DNA from: Rubricoccus sp963708165
GTDB taxonomy: Bacteria > Bacteroidota > Rhodothermia > Rhodothermales > Rubricoccaceae
Direction: 5' to 3'
Length of the DNA: 64,000 bases
Assembly: GCA_963708165.1 (NCBI GenBank)
Contig: OY970187.1
Location: 1-64,000 of the forward strand
How positions within the stretch are numbered: position 1 is the first letter of the stretch; each line of letters starts with the position of its first letter. Below, in pieces: positions 34,833 to 44,686 of this stretch. The position numbers and the translations under genes were made by a program. The notes beneath the pieces were generated by a model. It was given only the letters and a program-made list of their open reading frames with translations, had not been told where the DNA came from and searched no databases.

Positions 34833-37151
34833 ATGACAGCACCCTCCTCGTCCTCCCAACCACTGCTGTACAGTCCGGCGCCCGGCGGCGGGCTCCGAGG
34901 CGGTCTCCAGTCCTTCTCGCGCGTCCTGTCCCGGCACTGGCTGCTGGTGCTGGGCGCGGTCGCCCTCGCGATGGGCCTCGGCGCGGCCTACGTCCTGCTC
35001 ACGCCCGACGTGTACCAGGCCGAAAGCCTGCTCCTGACGGCCTCTGGCGAGCCCGAAGACCCCGACGACGCGCTCACGCTGGGCTTCGTCGCGGGCCCGA
35101 CCGACGCGACGACGGACGAACTGCTCCTCATGCTCCGCGAATCGCCCGCCCTGGCGCAGACCGTCGCCGCGCGCCTGCTCCGCGACTCGGCCTCTGGCGC
35201 CCCGGCCTCTGGCGACCCAACCTCTGGCGCCAGAGGCCCCGAGGCGGAGGAAACCCGGCGCGCGCTGGCCGAGCGCCTCCGCGCGACGGTCGCGTTCTCG
35301 GCGCGTGAGCCTACCGCCATCGCGATCTCGGCCACGAGCCCTAGCGCGCCAGAGGCCGCGCGGATTGCCAACGCATACGCCGAGGCCGCCATCGAGTACG
35401 TCCGCGAGGACAGCAAGCGGCGCCTGGCCGAGTCGCGCGCGTTTGTGGCCGGTCGGCTGGCGACGGCCGAGAGCGAGTTGGAGGAGACCGAGGAGGCACT
35501 GGCGAGCTACATGAGCCGCGAAGGCACCGCGGCGCTGGATACCGAGGCGCAGGCCGTCGTCAACGACGGGGCGCGGCTGTCGTCCTCGGTGCGCGAAGCG
35601 TCCGCCGCGCTCCAGGCGCGGCGCGCCTCGGTGCAAGCCACGGAGGCCGAGTTGCGCCGCATCCGGCCGGGCTTGGCCCCGCAGGTCGGCTCGGGCGCCG
35701 ACCGCGAGATCGAGGCCGCCCAAACGCAGATGGCCGCGCTGGAAACGCGCCTGGAGCAGTTCTACCAAACCACGCCCGACGCCCGCGCCACGCCTGACGA
35801 CCCGCGCACCCGGCAGCTCCGCAGCGAGATCGCGCAGTGGAAGCGCCGCATCGATGAGCTCTCGGACCGCTACGTCCGCGAGTCCCTCGCCACCGGCGGC
35901 GCGGGCGCCAGCGGCGCAGGCGTCGGCTACGCGACGGATCTGGAGCGTCGTCTTATCGAGGACCGGATCGCGATCACGGGCCTGGAAGCGCAACTGGCCG
36001 CGCAGCGAGGCCAACTGGGCACCTACGCCGCCCGCCGGCAGGACATCCCGCGTCAGTCCGTGGCGGTCGTGCAGTTGGAGCGCCGCCGCGCCACGGCGGA
36101 GCAACTTTACACCTACCTCTCGAGCAAGCTGCAAGAGATCACGATCGCCGAGAACTCCGAGATCGGCTCGCTGCGGATGCTCCGCGAGGCGGACCCGCCC
36201 GCCGAGGTGCTCAACAAGAGCCCGCTCCGCGTGATGGGCCTTGGCGGGCCTGCTCGGGCTGCTGCTCGGCTTCGGCGCAGCCGCCACGCGCTCTCGCGTG
36301 GACGCGCGCGTGCACACGCCAGAGGACGTTCAGGAAATGGGCATCGCGCTTCTGGGCACCGTCCCGTCGATGGACGCGGCGCCCCGCCGCAAAAAGGCAT
36401 CTGGAGAACGCAACGGACGCCCGTCGGCGGACCGGCAGACAACGTCGTGGCCCTGCTCACGCCCCAATCGGAGGCGGCGGAGGCGTACCGGCACCTGTAC
36501 TCGCGCATCCAGTTCGGCTTGCCGGACCGCGTCGCACAGGTGATCCTGGTGACGAGCGCCGAGGTGGGAGCGGGCAAAAGCACGACCGCGGTCAACCTCG
36601 CCGCGACGATGGTCCGCGCCAACCGGCGCACGCTGCTCATCGACGCCGACCTGCGGCGCCCGTCGGTCGCGCGCTACCTCGGGGTCGAGGAAGGGCCGTC
36701 GCTGCAGAGCCTCATCGAGCACGCCGGGACGATGGACGAGGTCGAATCGCTGGCCGAGGCGTCGTTCACGCCCACCTGGAACCTGTTCGCGCTCTCCACG
36801 CGCACGCCTGTGGCCGTCCCGATGGACGTGCTGACCTCGCCGCGGATGCGCGTGCTGCTCCCCGCGCTCCGCGCCCGGTTCGACTCCATCGTGATCGACA
36901 CGCCGCCGATGATGGTGGCCTCCGACGCCGCGCTGATCGCGTCGCTGTGCGACGCCTGCCTGCTCGTCGCGCAGGCGGGCACGACCGACACCGAGGCCCT
37001 CGCGCAGTCGCGCAGCGAACTGGAGGAAGCCGGCGGGCACGTGCTCGGCGCCGTCCTCAACCGCTTCGACCCTACGGAGGCACGCTACCGGAGCACCTAC
37101 GGGTACCGGCAGAACCACTACGCCGCCTACCACACCCCCGAACCCTCTTGA
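34833..37151 (+). CDS. Wzc-type chain-length regulator and tyrosine autokinase (two compensating frame breaks)
   Basis: About 772 residues. The Wzz domain has its first membrane helix at residues 36-57 (HWLLVLGAVALAMGLGAAYV), a long periplasmic coiled coil, and a second helix read in another frame between about 36,240 and 36,410 (AGLLGLLLGFGAAATRSRVD). The frame is regained before VVALLTPQSEAAEAYRHLYS. The cytoplasmic kinase has Walker A SAEVGAGKSTTAVNLA, Walker A' LLIDADLRRP and Walker B FDSIVIDTPP. The Tyr-rich tail (YRSTYGYRQNHYAAYHTPEP) is the autophosphorylation cluster. It controls polysaccharide chain length and export. The second palindrome arm group at 35191-35236 adds Ala/Ser/Gly-rich residues to the periplasmic part. 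Confidence 0.88.
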   Translation: MTAPSSSSQPLLYSPAPGGGLRGGLQSFSRVLSRHWLLVLGAVALAMGLGAAYVLLTPDVYQAESLLLTASGEPEDPDDALTLGFVAGPTDATTDELLLMLRESPALAQTVAARLLRDSASGAPASGDPTSGARGPEAEETRRALAERLRATVAFSAREPTAIAISATSPSAPEAARIANAYAEAAIEYVREDSKRRLAESRAFVAGRLATAESELEETEEALASYMSREGTAALDTEAQAVVNDGARLSSSVREASAALQARRASVQATEAELRRIRPGLAPQVGSGADREIEAAQTQMAALETRLEQFYQTTPDARATPDDPRTRQLRSEIAQWKRRIDELSDRYVRESLATGGAGASGAGVGYATDLERRLIEDRIAITGLEAQLAAQRGQLGTYAARRQDIPRQSVAVVQLERRRATAEQLYTYLSSKLQEITIAENSEIGSLRMLREADPPAEVLNKSPLRVMGLGGPARAAARLRRSRHALSRGRARAHARGRSGNGHRASGHRPVDGRGAPPQKGIWRTQRTPVGGPADNVVALLTPQSEAAEAYRHLYSRIQFGLPDRVAQVILVTSAEVGAGKSTTAVNLAATMVRANRRTLLIDADLRRPSVARYLGVEEGPSLQSLIEHAGTMDEVESLAEASFTPTWNLFALSTRTPVAVPMDVLTSPRMRVLLPALRARFDSIVIDTPPMMVASDAALIASLCDACLLVAQAGTTDTEALAQSRSELEEAGGHVLGAVLNRFDPTEARYRSTYGYRQNHYAAYHTPEPS

Positions 37152-38063
37152 TGCCGCTCCTCCCCTTCCGCCTCCCGCCAGAGGCCTCTGGCGACCGCCG
37201 GGGCCAGCCTCTGGCGCGACCGCCCTGCCGTCGTCTCTCTGATGGGGCTGCTTCTCGCCGTTCTGGCGGCGGCGCCCGCGCCAGAGGCTCAGGCCGTGCT
37301 CGGCCGCGCCGAGGCGATGACGACCAACGCCGACGCGGCCTACTACTACGTCCGGCCCGGCACGGCGTCGGTCCGCGTGCAAGTCTTGGGCGCGGTCCGC
37401 GCGCCCGGCCTCTACGAGGTCAGCGAAGGCATGGAGCTCGGCCAGTTGCTCGCCCTGACGGGCGGACCGACGCTGGGCGTGTCGCCCTCGGGCACGCGCG
37501 CCGAGGCATCGGTGCAGCTCCACCGCGCCAGAGGCCAGGAGCTCGCCTTCGAGGCGCCGCTGGAGCAGCTCGTCGGCAGCGCCGAGACGCCGGTTCTGGA
37601 GGACGGCGACGTGCTGATGGTCGAGGTCCGCGCCGGGCGAGTGGAGAGCGCGGACACGAACGCGAGCGCGTTTTACTACGTCCGGCCGGGGACGCCCTCG
37701 GTGCAAGCGCAAGTCCTGGGCGCCGTGCGCGCACCAGGGCTCTACGAAGTCAGCGAAGGCATGGAGCTGGGCGAACTGCTCGCCCTCGCCGGCGGCCCCG
37801 CGCTCGGCACCGCCTCGGACGGCGCGCGGACCACCCTCACGCTCCGCCTGCACCGCAAAGGCAGCGGGGAGGAAATCGTCTACGACGGTCCCATCGGCGA
37901 GGCGGGCGGGACTGCGTTTGCGCCAGAGGTCCTCGACGGCGACGTGCTGATTATCGAGGTGCGCTCGCGGCGCTCGTTTGGTTGGCGCGATGCAGTCCAG
38001 ATCGTGAGCACGGTCGGCGTGCTGGCCCTGGCCATCGAGCGCCTGGCTCGCGCGGGCGGCTGA
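37151..38063 (+). CDS. SLBB-domain polysaccharide export protein (frame broken near start)
   Basis: About 300 residues. A signal-anchor-like N-terminus (LWRDRPAVVSLMGLLLAVLA) is followed by two near-identical SLBB domains, each with YYVRPGT, QVLGAVRAPGLYEVSEGMEL and a DGDVLxxEV end, and by a C-terminal hydrophobic helix (VQIVSTVGVLALAIERLARA). The first codons, from the ATG overlapping the wzc stop, are in another frame; the break lies at about 37,195, on the palindrome at 37176-37193. A start at 37242 would avoid it. SLBB domains build the periplasmic or outer-membrane exit channel of Wza-type systems, but the Poly_export domain itself is absent. Confidence 0.75.
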
Positions 38064-38102
38064 GCCGTGCCCTTCCCCTCTCCCCACATCACTGCCTGAC
38101 CC

Positions 38103-38987
38103 ATGCCCGCTTTGCCTCTCGCCTCTGGCGTCCAGATCCCGCCGATGGTGCAGAGCGCGCTCTCGGCGGGCAAAAAGGCCGCGTGGTTCTCGGTCGGGCA
38201 GATGGCGCCCAGGCACGCGCGTCCGGTGATCGTGCTGGGCAACCAGAAAGCGGGCACGACGGCTGTGGCCGCGCTTCTGGCGCGCTACGCCGGGCGCTCG
38301 GCAACGCTGGACTTCCGCTACCTCACCGCGTCGTGGCTGCGCGGCGTCCACGACGGCAGCGTTCCGTTTCCGGCCTTTCTGCGGCGCCACGCGCTGGACT
38401 TCTCGCGCGGGCTGGTCAAAGAGCCCAACCTGTCGCTGCTCTACCCGCAGCTCGCACAGGCCTTTCCCCAAGCGCAGTTCGTGATGATCGTGCGCGACCC
38501 GCGCGACAACATCCGGAGCGTGCTCAACCGGCTGGACCTGCGCGGCGACGCCGAGCCTCTGGCGGGGTGGCACGAGCGCGTCAACCCGCTGTGGCGGCTC
38601 GTGGTGGACGGCGCGTGGCTGGGCCTGGACGGCGGGACGCACGTCGAGTCGCTCGCGAGCCGCTGGCGCGCCATCGCGGACGTGTACCTCCAGAATGCCG
38701 ACCGCATCCACCTGGTGCGCTACGAGGACTTTATGGCTGACAAGGCGGGCACCATCGCGCGTCTCGCCGAGCGGTGCAGGCTGGCGCCAGAGGCCGACAT
38801 CACCGACCAACTCGACGTGGCCTACCAGCCGCGCGGCGACCGCTCTGTGACGTGGGCCGAGTTTTTCGGCGGCGACGCGCTGCGCCGCTTGGACGCTCGG
38901 TGCGGCGACCGGCTGGAGGCGCTCGGCTACGCTCCCGCAGCCGCGCCCAATGCGCCCTCGCACCCCGTCCTCGCGGCGAGCCCATGA
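38103..38987 (+). CDS. Sulfotransferase
   Basis: 294 residues. The PAPS-binding loop is VLGNQKAGTTAVAALLARYA near residue 45 and the 3'-phosphate motif FVMIVRDPRDNIRSVLNRLD near 125. The C-terminal half (VRYEDFMADKAGTIARLAER) matches carbohydrate sulfotransferases of the Sulfotransfer family. It probably sulfates a sugar of the repeat unit or finished polymer, using PAPS. The stop overlaps the wzx start by ATGA, so it belongs to the export operon wzc-SLBB-sulfotransferase-wzx. The frame is intact. Confidence 0.86.
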   Translation: MPALPLASGVQIPPMVQSALSAGKKAAWFSVGQMAPRHARPVIVLGNQKAGTTAVAALLARYAGRSATLDFRYLTASWLRGVHDGSVPFPAFLRRHALDFSRGLVKEPNLSLLYPQLAQAFPQAQFVMIVRDPRDNIRSVLNRLDLRGDAEPLAGWHERVNPLWRLVVDGAWLGLDGGTHVESLASRWRAIADVYLQNADRIHLVRYEDFMADKAGTIARLAERCRLAPEADITDQLDVAYQPRGDRSVTWAEFFGGDALRRLDARCGDRLEALGYAPAAAPNAPSHPVLAASP

Positions 38988-40498
38988 GCCTCCGACACGA
39001 CGCGCTCAACGGGGTCGCGTGGTCCGCCCTGGAAAAGTGGGGCGGCAAGCTGGCCTCTCTGCTCGTTTTTCTGCTTCTGGCGCGGCTGCTCTCGCCAGAG
39101 GCCTTTGGGCTCGTCGCGCTGGCGGGCGTGTTCGTGGCGTTCGTGCAGGTCGTCATCGCGCAGGGCCTGGCCGAGGCCATTATCCAGCGCGACGATGTGG
39201 AGCCGGGTCACCTGGACTCGGCCTTCTGGATCAACGTGGCGACGGGCTCGCTCATGACCGCGCTCACGCTCGCGCTGGCCGATCCCATCGCCGCCGCGAT
39301 GCGCACGCCCGACCTCGCGCCGATCCTGCGCGGCCTCTCGCCGCTGTTCCTGCTGGCGTCGCTCAACGCGGTGCAGATCGCGCTGATGCGCCGCGGTCTG
39401 GCCTTCCGAAAGCTGGCCCTCCGCACGCTTGGGGCGAACACCGTCGGCGGGATCGTGGGCATCGGGATGGCGCTGAGCGGGTTCGGCGTGTGGAGCCTGG
39501 TGGGGCAACTGCTGGCGAGCAAAACCGCCGAGGTGCTGCTGCTGTGGAGCATGAGCCTCTGGCGCCCGGGCCTCCAGGCCTCGCTGGGTCACGCGCGCGA
39601 CCTGATGGCGTTTTCGGTCAACAGCGTCGGCATCAACGTGCTCTCGTTCTTCAGCCAGCGCTCGGACGATTTGCTGATCGGGTTCGTGCTCGGGCCGGTC
39701 GCGCTGGGCTACTACACCATCGCGTACCGCGTACTGACGACGCTTCTGGACGTGCTGACGGGCGTGACGCGGCAGGTCGCGTTCCCCGTCTTCTCGCGCC
39801 TGCAGCGCGAGCCCGAGCGGTTGCTGCGGGCGTTCTACAAAGCGACGCGGTACACGGCGTTCTTGTCGTTCCCGGCGTTTTTCGCCCTCGCGGCGCTCGC
39901 GCCAGAGGCCATCCCGGTCTTTTTCGGGCCGCAGTGGGGGCCGAGCATTCCCGTGATGCAGTGGCTGGCGATCGGCGGGGCGCTCTCGTCGGTCACGTTT
40001 TTCAACGGGAGCGTGCTGCTGGCGATAGGGCGGCCGTCGTGGAGCCTGTTCGCGATGGCGGTGAGCGTCGTCGCGGCGCTCGTCGGGTTCGCGATTGCGG
40101 TGCAGTGGGGCATCGTGGCGGTCGCGGCCGTGGTGGCGCTGCGGGCCTACGTGTTCTCGCCGCTGAGCCTGTGGCTGATCGCGAAGGTGCTGCCGTTCAG
40201 GCCCGGCACGTACGTGGGCCAGTTTGTGCCCGCAGGCGCCGGGGCACTCGCGATGGTCGCCGCCATCCTCGGCCTGCGCGTCGTGTTACCCGAGATGGCC
40301 GATCTGCCGTTTCTCGCGCTCGCCTCTGGCGTCGGCGGGGTGGCCTACCTCGCGTCCATCCACGTCTTCGCGCCGACGGCGCGCGACGAGGCGCTGGGCC
40401 TGCTTCCGCTCGCTGCGCCAGAGGCGAGCCGAGCCTCTGGCGGCCGTCTCCCCCGAGCCCCACGCTTGACATGGATACGCCTACCGCCTCCGTCGTGA
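38984..40498 (+). CDS. Wzx-type flippase (polysaccharide transporter)
   Basis: 504 residues, 12-14 membrane helices (LASLLVFLLLARLLSPEAFG, FAMAVSVVAALVGFAIAVQW and others), of the MOP superfamily. LARLLSPEAFGLVALAGVFV near residue 30 and QRSDDLLIGFVLGPVALGYY are typical of the PST/Wzx branch. It flips the undecaprenyl-linked repeat unit to the periplasm for polymerisation. The last 28 bases overlap the next glycosyltransferase gene, and the C-terminal tail after residue 480 is Arg/Pro-rich and possibly not functional. Four half copies of the iterated word encode SPEA, APEA and ASG in it. Confidence 0.9.
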   Translation: MSLRHDALNGVAWSALEKWGGKLASLLVFLLLARLLSPEAFGLVALAGVFVAFVQVVIAQGLAEAIIQRDDVEPGHLDSAFWINVATGSLMTALTLALADPIAAAMRTPDLAPILRGLSPLFLLASLNAVQIALMRRGLAFRKLALRTLGANTVGGIVGIGMALSGFGVWSLVGQLLASKTAEVLLLWSMSLWRPGLQASLGHARDLMAFSVNSVGINVLSFFSQRSDDLLIGFVLGPVALGYYTIAYRVLTTLLDVLTGVTRQVAFPVFSRLQREPERLLRAFYKATRYTAFLSFPAFFALAALAPEAIPVFFGPQWGPSIPVMQWLAIGGALSSVTFFNGSVLLAIGRPSWSLFAMAVSVVAALVGFAIAVQWGIVAVAAVVALRAYVFSPLSLWLIAKVLPFRPGTYVGQFVPAGAGALAMVAAILGLRVVLPEMADLPFLALASGVGGVAYLASIHVFAPTARDEALGLLPLAAPEASRASGGRLPRAPRLTWIRLPPPS

Positions 40499-41514
40499 TA
40501 CCCTGCCACAACTGCGCGGCCACGGTCGAACGCGCCGTGCGCTCGGCCCTGGCGCAGAGCCGCCCGCCCATAGAAGTGATCTGCGTGGACGACGGCTCGA
40601 CGGACGGCACGCTAGAGGTGCTGGGGCGCTTGGCCGCGGAGGCACCGGGCCGGATCCGAATGATCGTGCAGCCCAACGCCGGCGCCTGCGCAGCGCGCAA
40701 CCGCGGGCTCGCCCACGTTACGGCCTCGTACGTCCAGTTCCTCGATGCCGACGACTGGATCCACCCGTCCAAACTCTCGCACCAACTCGGCCTCGTGGCC
40801 TCCAAAGCCGCGCACTCCGCCAGAGGCTCGGCGCCCGGCGATCCAGCCTCTGGCGACCTCGCCTCTGGCGGGCCGGACATCATCGCCGGGAGCTACACGC
40901 GCCTCCGGCTGGACGGCCGCGAGGTCGTCCGCATCGCCTGGCCTCGCGACGTGTGGGCTGCGCTCGCGTGGGTCCGTCTGGGGATCACCTCCGCCAACCT
41001 GTTCCGGCGCGCCGCGGTCGAGGCGGTGGGTGGCTGGAACGAGGCGTGGGCCAGCAGCCAGGAATACGAGCTCATGTTCCGGCTACTGTGCAACGGCGCC
41101 AGAGTGCTCTTCGACCAGGAAACGCTCACGGGCCTGTACCAGCAGCCCGCCTCCATTACGCAGTCGGCGCCAGAGGCCAACCTGCTCCGGCGCATCGAGC
41201 TCGGCGCCGCGATCCGCGCGCACGTCCGCGGCATGGGCGACGACCGTGCACTCTGCCAGACCGAGGCCGCGCTGTTCGCCCTCGTCCAGATGCGGTGCGC
41301 CTTCGACGTGCAACGTGGCGTGGCGAGCTACCGCGAGCACTTTGGCCCCGGCTACGTGCCACCCCCGGCCTCTGGCGCCGGGTGGGCCTACCGCCAGTTG
41401 CACCGCACGCTGGGCTTCGGGCTCGCGCAGCGGGTCCGCGCCGCCGTCCGCACCCCCGACCGACCGCCCTCCTCCCGCGACACCACGCGGTCCATTCCCT
41501 CCATCCCACGATGA
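40471..41514 (+). CDS. Family 2 glycosyltransferase
   Basis: 347 residues. The N-terminus is the GT-A domain: TASVVIPCHNCAATVERAVR, VICVDDGSTDGTLEVL, metal site FLDADDWIHPSK. After it comes a stretch made of successive half copies of the iterated word (40817-40871, protein SARGSAPGDPASGDLASGG), inserted between two helices. The acceptor part has WASSQEYELMFRLL. It starts inside the end of wzx and is followed by the next gene through an ATGA overlap, so translation is coupled. The acceptor sugar is unknown. Confidence 0.88.
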   Translation: MDTPTASVVIPCHNCAATVERAVRSALAQSRPPIEVICVDDGSTDGTLEVLGRLAAEAPGRIRMIVQPNAGACAARNRGLAHVTASYVQFLDADDWIHPSKLSHQLGLVASKAAHSARGSAPGDPASGDLASGGPDIIAGSYTRLRLDGREVVRIAWPRDVWAALAWVRLGITSANLFRRAAVEAVGGWNEAWASSQEYELMFRLLCNGARVLFDQETLTGLYQQPASITQSAPEANLLRRIELGAAIRAHVRGMGDDRALCQTEAALFALVQMRCAFDVQRGVASYREHFGPGYVPPPASGAGWAYRQLHRTLGFGLAQRVRAAVRTPDRPPSSRDTTRSIPSIPR

Positions 41515-42701
41515 CAGACGCTCGCACCGCCCTGATTTACACGAACACGCTTCTCCCCTACTCGGAGACGTTTATCCGCGACCACGCGGCCTCCCTCACG
41601 CGCTACCGGCCCGTGTTCTCGGGCTGTCGGCGCGTGGAAGGCCTGCCTCTGTTGCCACCCGTCGAGGTCGTCAGCGACGGGAGCGCCGCGGGACGGGCGC
41701 GCGAGCTGCGGTTCAAGCTTTCGGGCCACGCGCCCGACTTTGTGCGGCGCCTCCGCGCGCATCGCCCTGCGCTGATGCACGCGCATTTTGGCGGATGCGC
41801 GGCCGTCGCGCTGCCCGCTACCGAGGCGCTCGGCATCCCGCTCGTCGTCACGTTCCACGGCATCGACGCCTCGCGCACGCTCGCCGACCGCTTGCGCACA
41901 CCCACGCTCACCTCGCAGCTGTTCCTCTTGCGCCAGAAGCGCCTGATGCGCCAGGCCGACGCGTTTCTCGTCGTCGCGAACTACATGCGCGACATCCTGC
42001 TCAAAAAGGGCTTTCCCGAAGACAAAGTGCGCGTTCACTTTCTCGGCATCGATACGGAGCGGTTCGCGCCGGACCGTCCCGCCGGGCCTCCACCGCCGCT
42101 CGTGCTCTTCGTGGGTCGCCTGGTGGAGAAAAAGGGCGCCGAGTACCTCCTTCGCGCGATGAAGCGCGTGCAGGAGCAGACGCCAGAGGCCGAGCTCGTG
42201 GTCGTGGGCGACGGGCCGCTGCGGGCGTCGCTTGAACGCGAGGCGCACGCGACACTGCGCTCCGTCCGCTTTCTCGGCCGCCTGCCCCCGGACCAAGTCG
42301 TCGCGTGGATGAACAGAGCCCGCGTGCTCAGCGTGCCCAGCATCGTCGCGGCCTCTGGCGACCGCGAGGGCCTCGGGATCGTGTTTCTGGAGGCGCAATC
42401 CGTCGGCACGCCCGTCGTGACGTTCCCGACAGGCGGCGTGCCCGAGGCCATCGACGACGGCCGCTCGGGCTTTCTCGTGCCGGAAAAGGACGTCGGTGCG
42501 CTGGCCGAGCGCATCACGGCGCTGCTCACCGACGACGAGTTGTGGACGGCGATGAGCGCACGCGGCATCGAGTGGGTGCGCGAGAGGTTCGACATCCGCC
42601 GTCAGGCGCGCGCGCTCGAAGGCCTCTACGACGAGCTGACGCTGGGCCGCCCGGCGCCAGAGGCCCATCACACTCAGCCTCTGGCGGCGGAAGCACTATG
42701 A
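41511..42701 (+). CDS. Family 4 glycosyltransferase
   Basis: 396 residues, GT-B fold. The N-terminal domain has LLPYSETFIRDHAASL and MHAHFGGCAAVALPATEALG, then VVTFHGID. The C-terminal domain has LVLFVGRLVEKKGAEYLLRA, VVVGDGPLRASLE, and the sugar-nucleotide site REGLGIVFLEAQSVGTPVVT with the E-x7-E pattern of retaining GT4 enzymes. It is translationally coupled on both sides (ATGA). It probably adds one sugar of the repeat unit with retention of configuration. Confidence 0.9.
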   Translation: MTDARTALIYTNTLLPYSETFIRDHAASLTRYRPVFSGCRRVEGLPLLPPVEVVSDGSAAGRARELRFKLSGHAPDFVRRLRAHRPALMHAHFGGCAAVALPATEALGIPLVVTFHGIDASRTLADRLRTPTLTSQLFLLRQKRLMRQADAFLVVANYMRDILLKKGFPEDKVRVHFLGIDTERFAPDRPAGPPPPLVLFVGRLVEKKGAEYLLRAMKRVQEQTPEAELVVVGDGPLRASLEREAHATLRSVRFLGRLPPDQVVAWMNRARVLSVPSIVAASGDREGLGIVFLEAQSVGTPVVTFPTGGVPEAIDDGRSGFLVPEKDVGALAERITALLTDDELWTAMSARGIEWVRERFDIRRQARALEGLYDELTLGRPAPEAHHTQPLAAEAL

Positions 42702-43700
42702 GCCCGCTCCTCCACATCGGCTACATGAAGACTGGCAGCACGTGGCTCCAGACGCGCGTGTTGAACGACCCCGCTGCGGGGCTTCTGGCGCTGGCCTCGC
42801 GCGAGGCGCTGACCGAGATCCTGGTGCGCCCCTCGGTCCTGGACTACGACGCCGAGGCGGTCCGCGCGCTCGTGGCCGGGCCTCTGGCGGTGTGCGAAAA
42901 GCGAGGGCTCGTGCCCGTGATCTCCCACGAGCGCCTGTCGGGCAACCCGATCTCGGGCGGCTTCGACAGCACGATCGTCGCCGACCGGCTGGCCGAGCTG
43001 TTTCCCATGGCGCGCGTCGCCATCGTGATCCGCGAGCAGCGCTCGTTTCTGACCTCGTTCTACAACGAGTACGTGTGCGGCGGCGGCGCGTGCTCGCTCG
43101 CCAGCTTTCTCCACCCGCCGCCCGGCGCGAAGCTGCCGCTCTTCAACGCGCGGTTTCTGGAGTACCACCGCCTGATCGAGTACTACCACGAGGCGTTTGG
43201 CCGCGAGCGCGTGCTCGTGCTCCCCTTCGAAACGCTCGCGCGCGACCGCCTCGCGTTTTGCAACCGCCTCGATCACGTTCGGAGGCGGTCAGCCTCTGGC
43301 GGGCGTGACGGTCGAGGTGACGCGCGGCAGCCGTTCGTGGGCGGTCCTAGGCTTGCAACGGCGCCTGAACTTCGCCTTCTACCGCGACAGTTCGAACCCT
43401 TCGGCGCCGCTCCGCATCCCGAAGATCAACCGCGTCGCGGACCTCGCGACGCGCGTCACACCTGCCGCACTCGACCGCCTCACCAAGCGCCGCGCCGCTG
43501 CGGCCATCGCGGCGTTCGTGGGCCACCGCTACGCCGAGAGCAACCGGAAAACTCAGGCCTACGTCGGCGAGTCGCTGGGAGCGCTGGGCTACGACCTCGC
43601 CCCCGAGGCGACTCGGCTCGCGCCCACGACCTTGCAGCCTTCGCCAGAGGCCTCTGGCGCCCAGGCTGCCTATCCCGAAGGAGTGATGCTATGGGCGTGA
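42698..43700 (+). CDS. Sulfotransferase (frame broken once)
   Basis: About 333 residues. The PAPS-binding loop is LLHIGYMKTGSTWLQTRVLN at the very N-terminus and the 3'-phosphate motif is VAIVIREQRSFLTSFYNEYV, as in Sulfotransfer_1/3 family members. The frame shifts near 43,275 (CACGTTCGGAGGCGG); the second part (QPLAGVTVEVTRGSRSWAVL to LGYDLAPEATRLAP) is conserved in tone and collinear. A tail-on palindrome lies at 43642-43659. It is the third sulfotransferase of the cluster, sandwiched by overlaps between a GT4 and a GT2 gene, which ties it directly to glycan assembly. Confidence 0.82.
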
Positions 43701-44650
43701 CCGTCATCATCCCCGCCTACAACGTCGCGCCCTACCTGGAAGCGGCGGTCGCCTCCGTGCTGGCGCAGACCGCGCCAGATGTGGACGCCGTCATCGTGGA
43801 CGACGGCTCGACCGACGGCACGCTGCCTCTGGCGCGGTCGCTGGAGGGTCCGCGCGTGCGCGTGATCTCGGACGGCCGGAACCGCGGCCCGAGCGCTGCC
43901 CGCAACCGCGCCATCGACGCCGCCAGAGGCGAGTGGGTGGCGGTCCTGGACGCCGACGACTGGTACGCGCCCGAGCGCCTGGAGCGGCTTCTGGCGGTCG
44001 CGGACGAGGAAGAGGCGGACTTCGTGATCGACGACCAGCACATCGTCCGCGACGGCGAGGCGACGCCGTTTACGACACAGTTTCAAACCGCGCGCGAGCC
44101 GCTGCGCCAGAGGCGCGTGCTGGACCCCATCGAGTTCGTGCGGTCCAACCGGCCGGGCTTTGCCGGGCTGCGCTTTGGCAGCGGCAAGGCGCTCATGCGG
44201 CGCTCGTTCCTGAACGCGCACGGCCTGCGCTACGACGAGCGCATCTGCGGCGTCGAGGACTCGGTCCTGTACGTGCGCAGCCTGGCGCGCGGGGCGCGCT
44301 TTGTGGCCGTACCGGAGGCGTACTACTATCGGCGCAAGCGCGCCGGGTCGATCACGGCTGGGCTGGTGCGGATGATCGAGAACGACATCGAGGTCAACGC
44401 GCAGGTCGTGGAGGAGCCCCTGATCCGGTCCACGCCCGGCCTGGAGAGGGCGCTGCGCCAGAGGCTCGCCGGGGCCCGCAGCCACCTCGCGTTTCTGCGC
44501 GTGCGCCGCGCGCTGGGATCGCTCGCGCTGGGTGAGGCCGTGCGGCTCGCCGCCGGGCACCCGGCCGTGCTCCCGTTCGCGGTCCGCAAGCTCGCCGATG
44601 GCCTCTCGCGGCGTGGTGCAGGCGCTGTGACGCCGTCTTCGGCTGAGTAG
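43691..44650 (+). CDS. Family 2 glycosyltransferase
   Basis: 319 residues. The GT-A opening MGVTVIIPAYNVAPYLEAAV is followed by VIVDDGSTDGTLPLARSLEG, metal site VLDADDWYAPERLERLL, and the acceptor-side GVEDSVLYVRSLARGARFV. The start overlaps the end of the sulfotransferase gene by 10 bases. It is the last gene of the coupled series wzc to here. The C-terminal 60 residues are Ala/Arg-rich and may lie at the membrane face. Confidence 0.9.
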   Translation: MGVTVIIPAYNVAPYLEAAVASVLAQTAPDVDAVIVDDGSTDGTLPLARSLEGPRVRVISDGRNRGPSAARNRAIDAARGEWVAVLDADDWYAPERLERLLAVADEEEADFVIDDQHIVRDGEATPFTTQFQTAREPLRQRRVLDPIEFVRSNRPGFAGLRFGSGKALMRRSFLNAHGLRYDERICGVEDSVLYVRSLARGARFVAVPEAYYYRRKRAGSITAGLVRMIENDIEVNAQVVEEPLIRSTPGLERALRQRLAGARSHLAFLRVRRALGSLALGEAVRLAAGHPAVLPFAVRKLADGLSRRGAGAVTPSSAE

Positions 44651-44670
44651 AACGGGCGAGACGCACGGAG

Positions 44671-44686
44671 CCTCTGGCGCCAGAGG
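44671..44686. terminator. Palindrome at the end of the coupled operon
   Basis: CCTCTGGCGCCAGAGG, 21 bases after the stop of the last glycosyltransferase gene. The 232-base gap up to 44883 holds further half copies and no gene. Confidence 0.45.
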
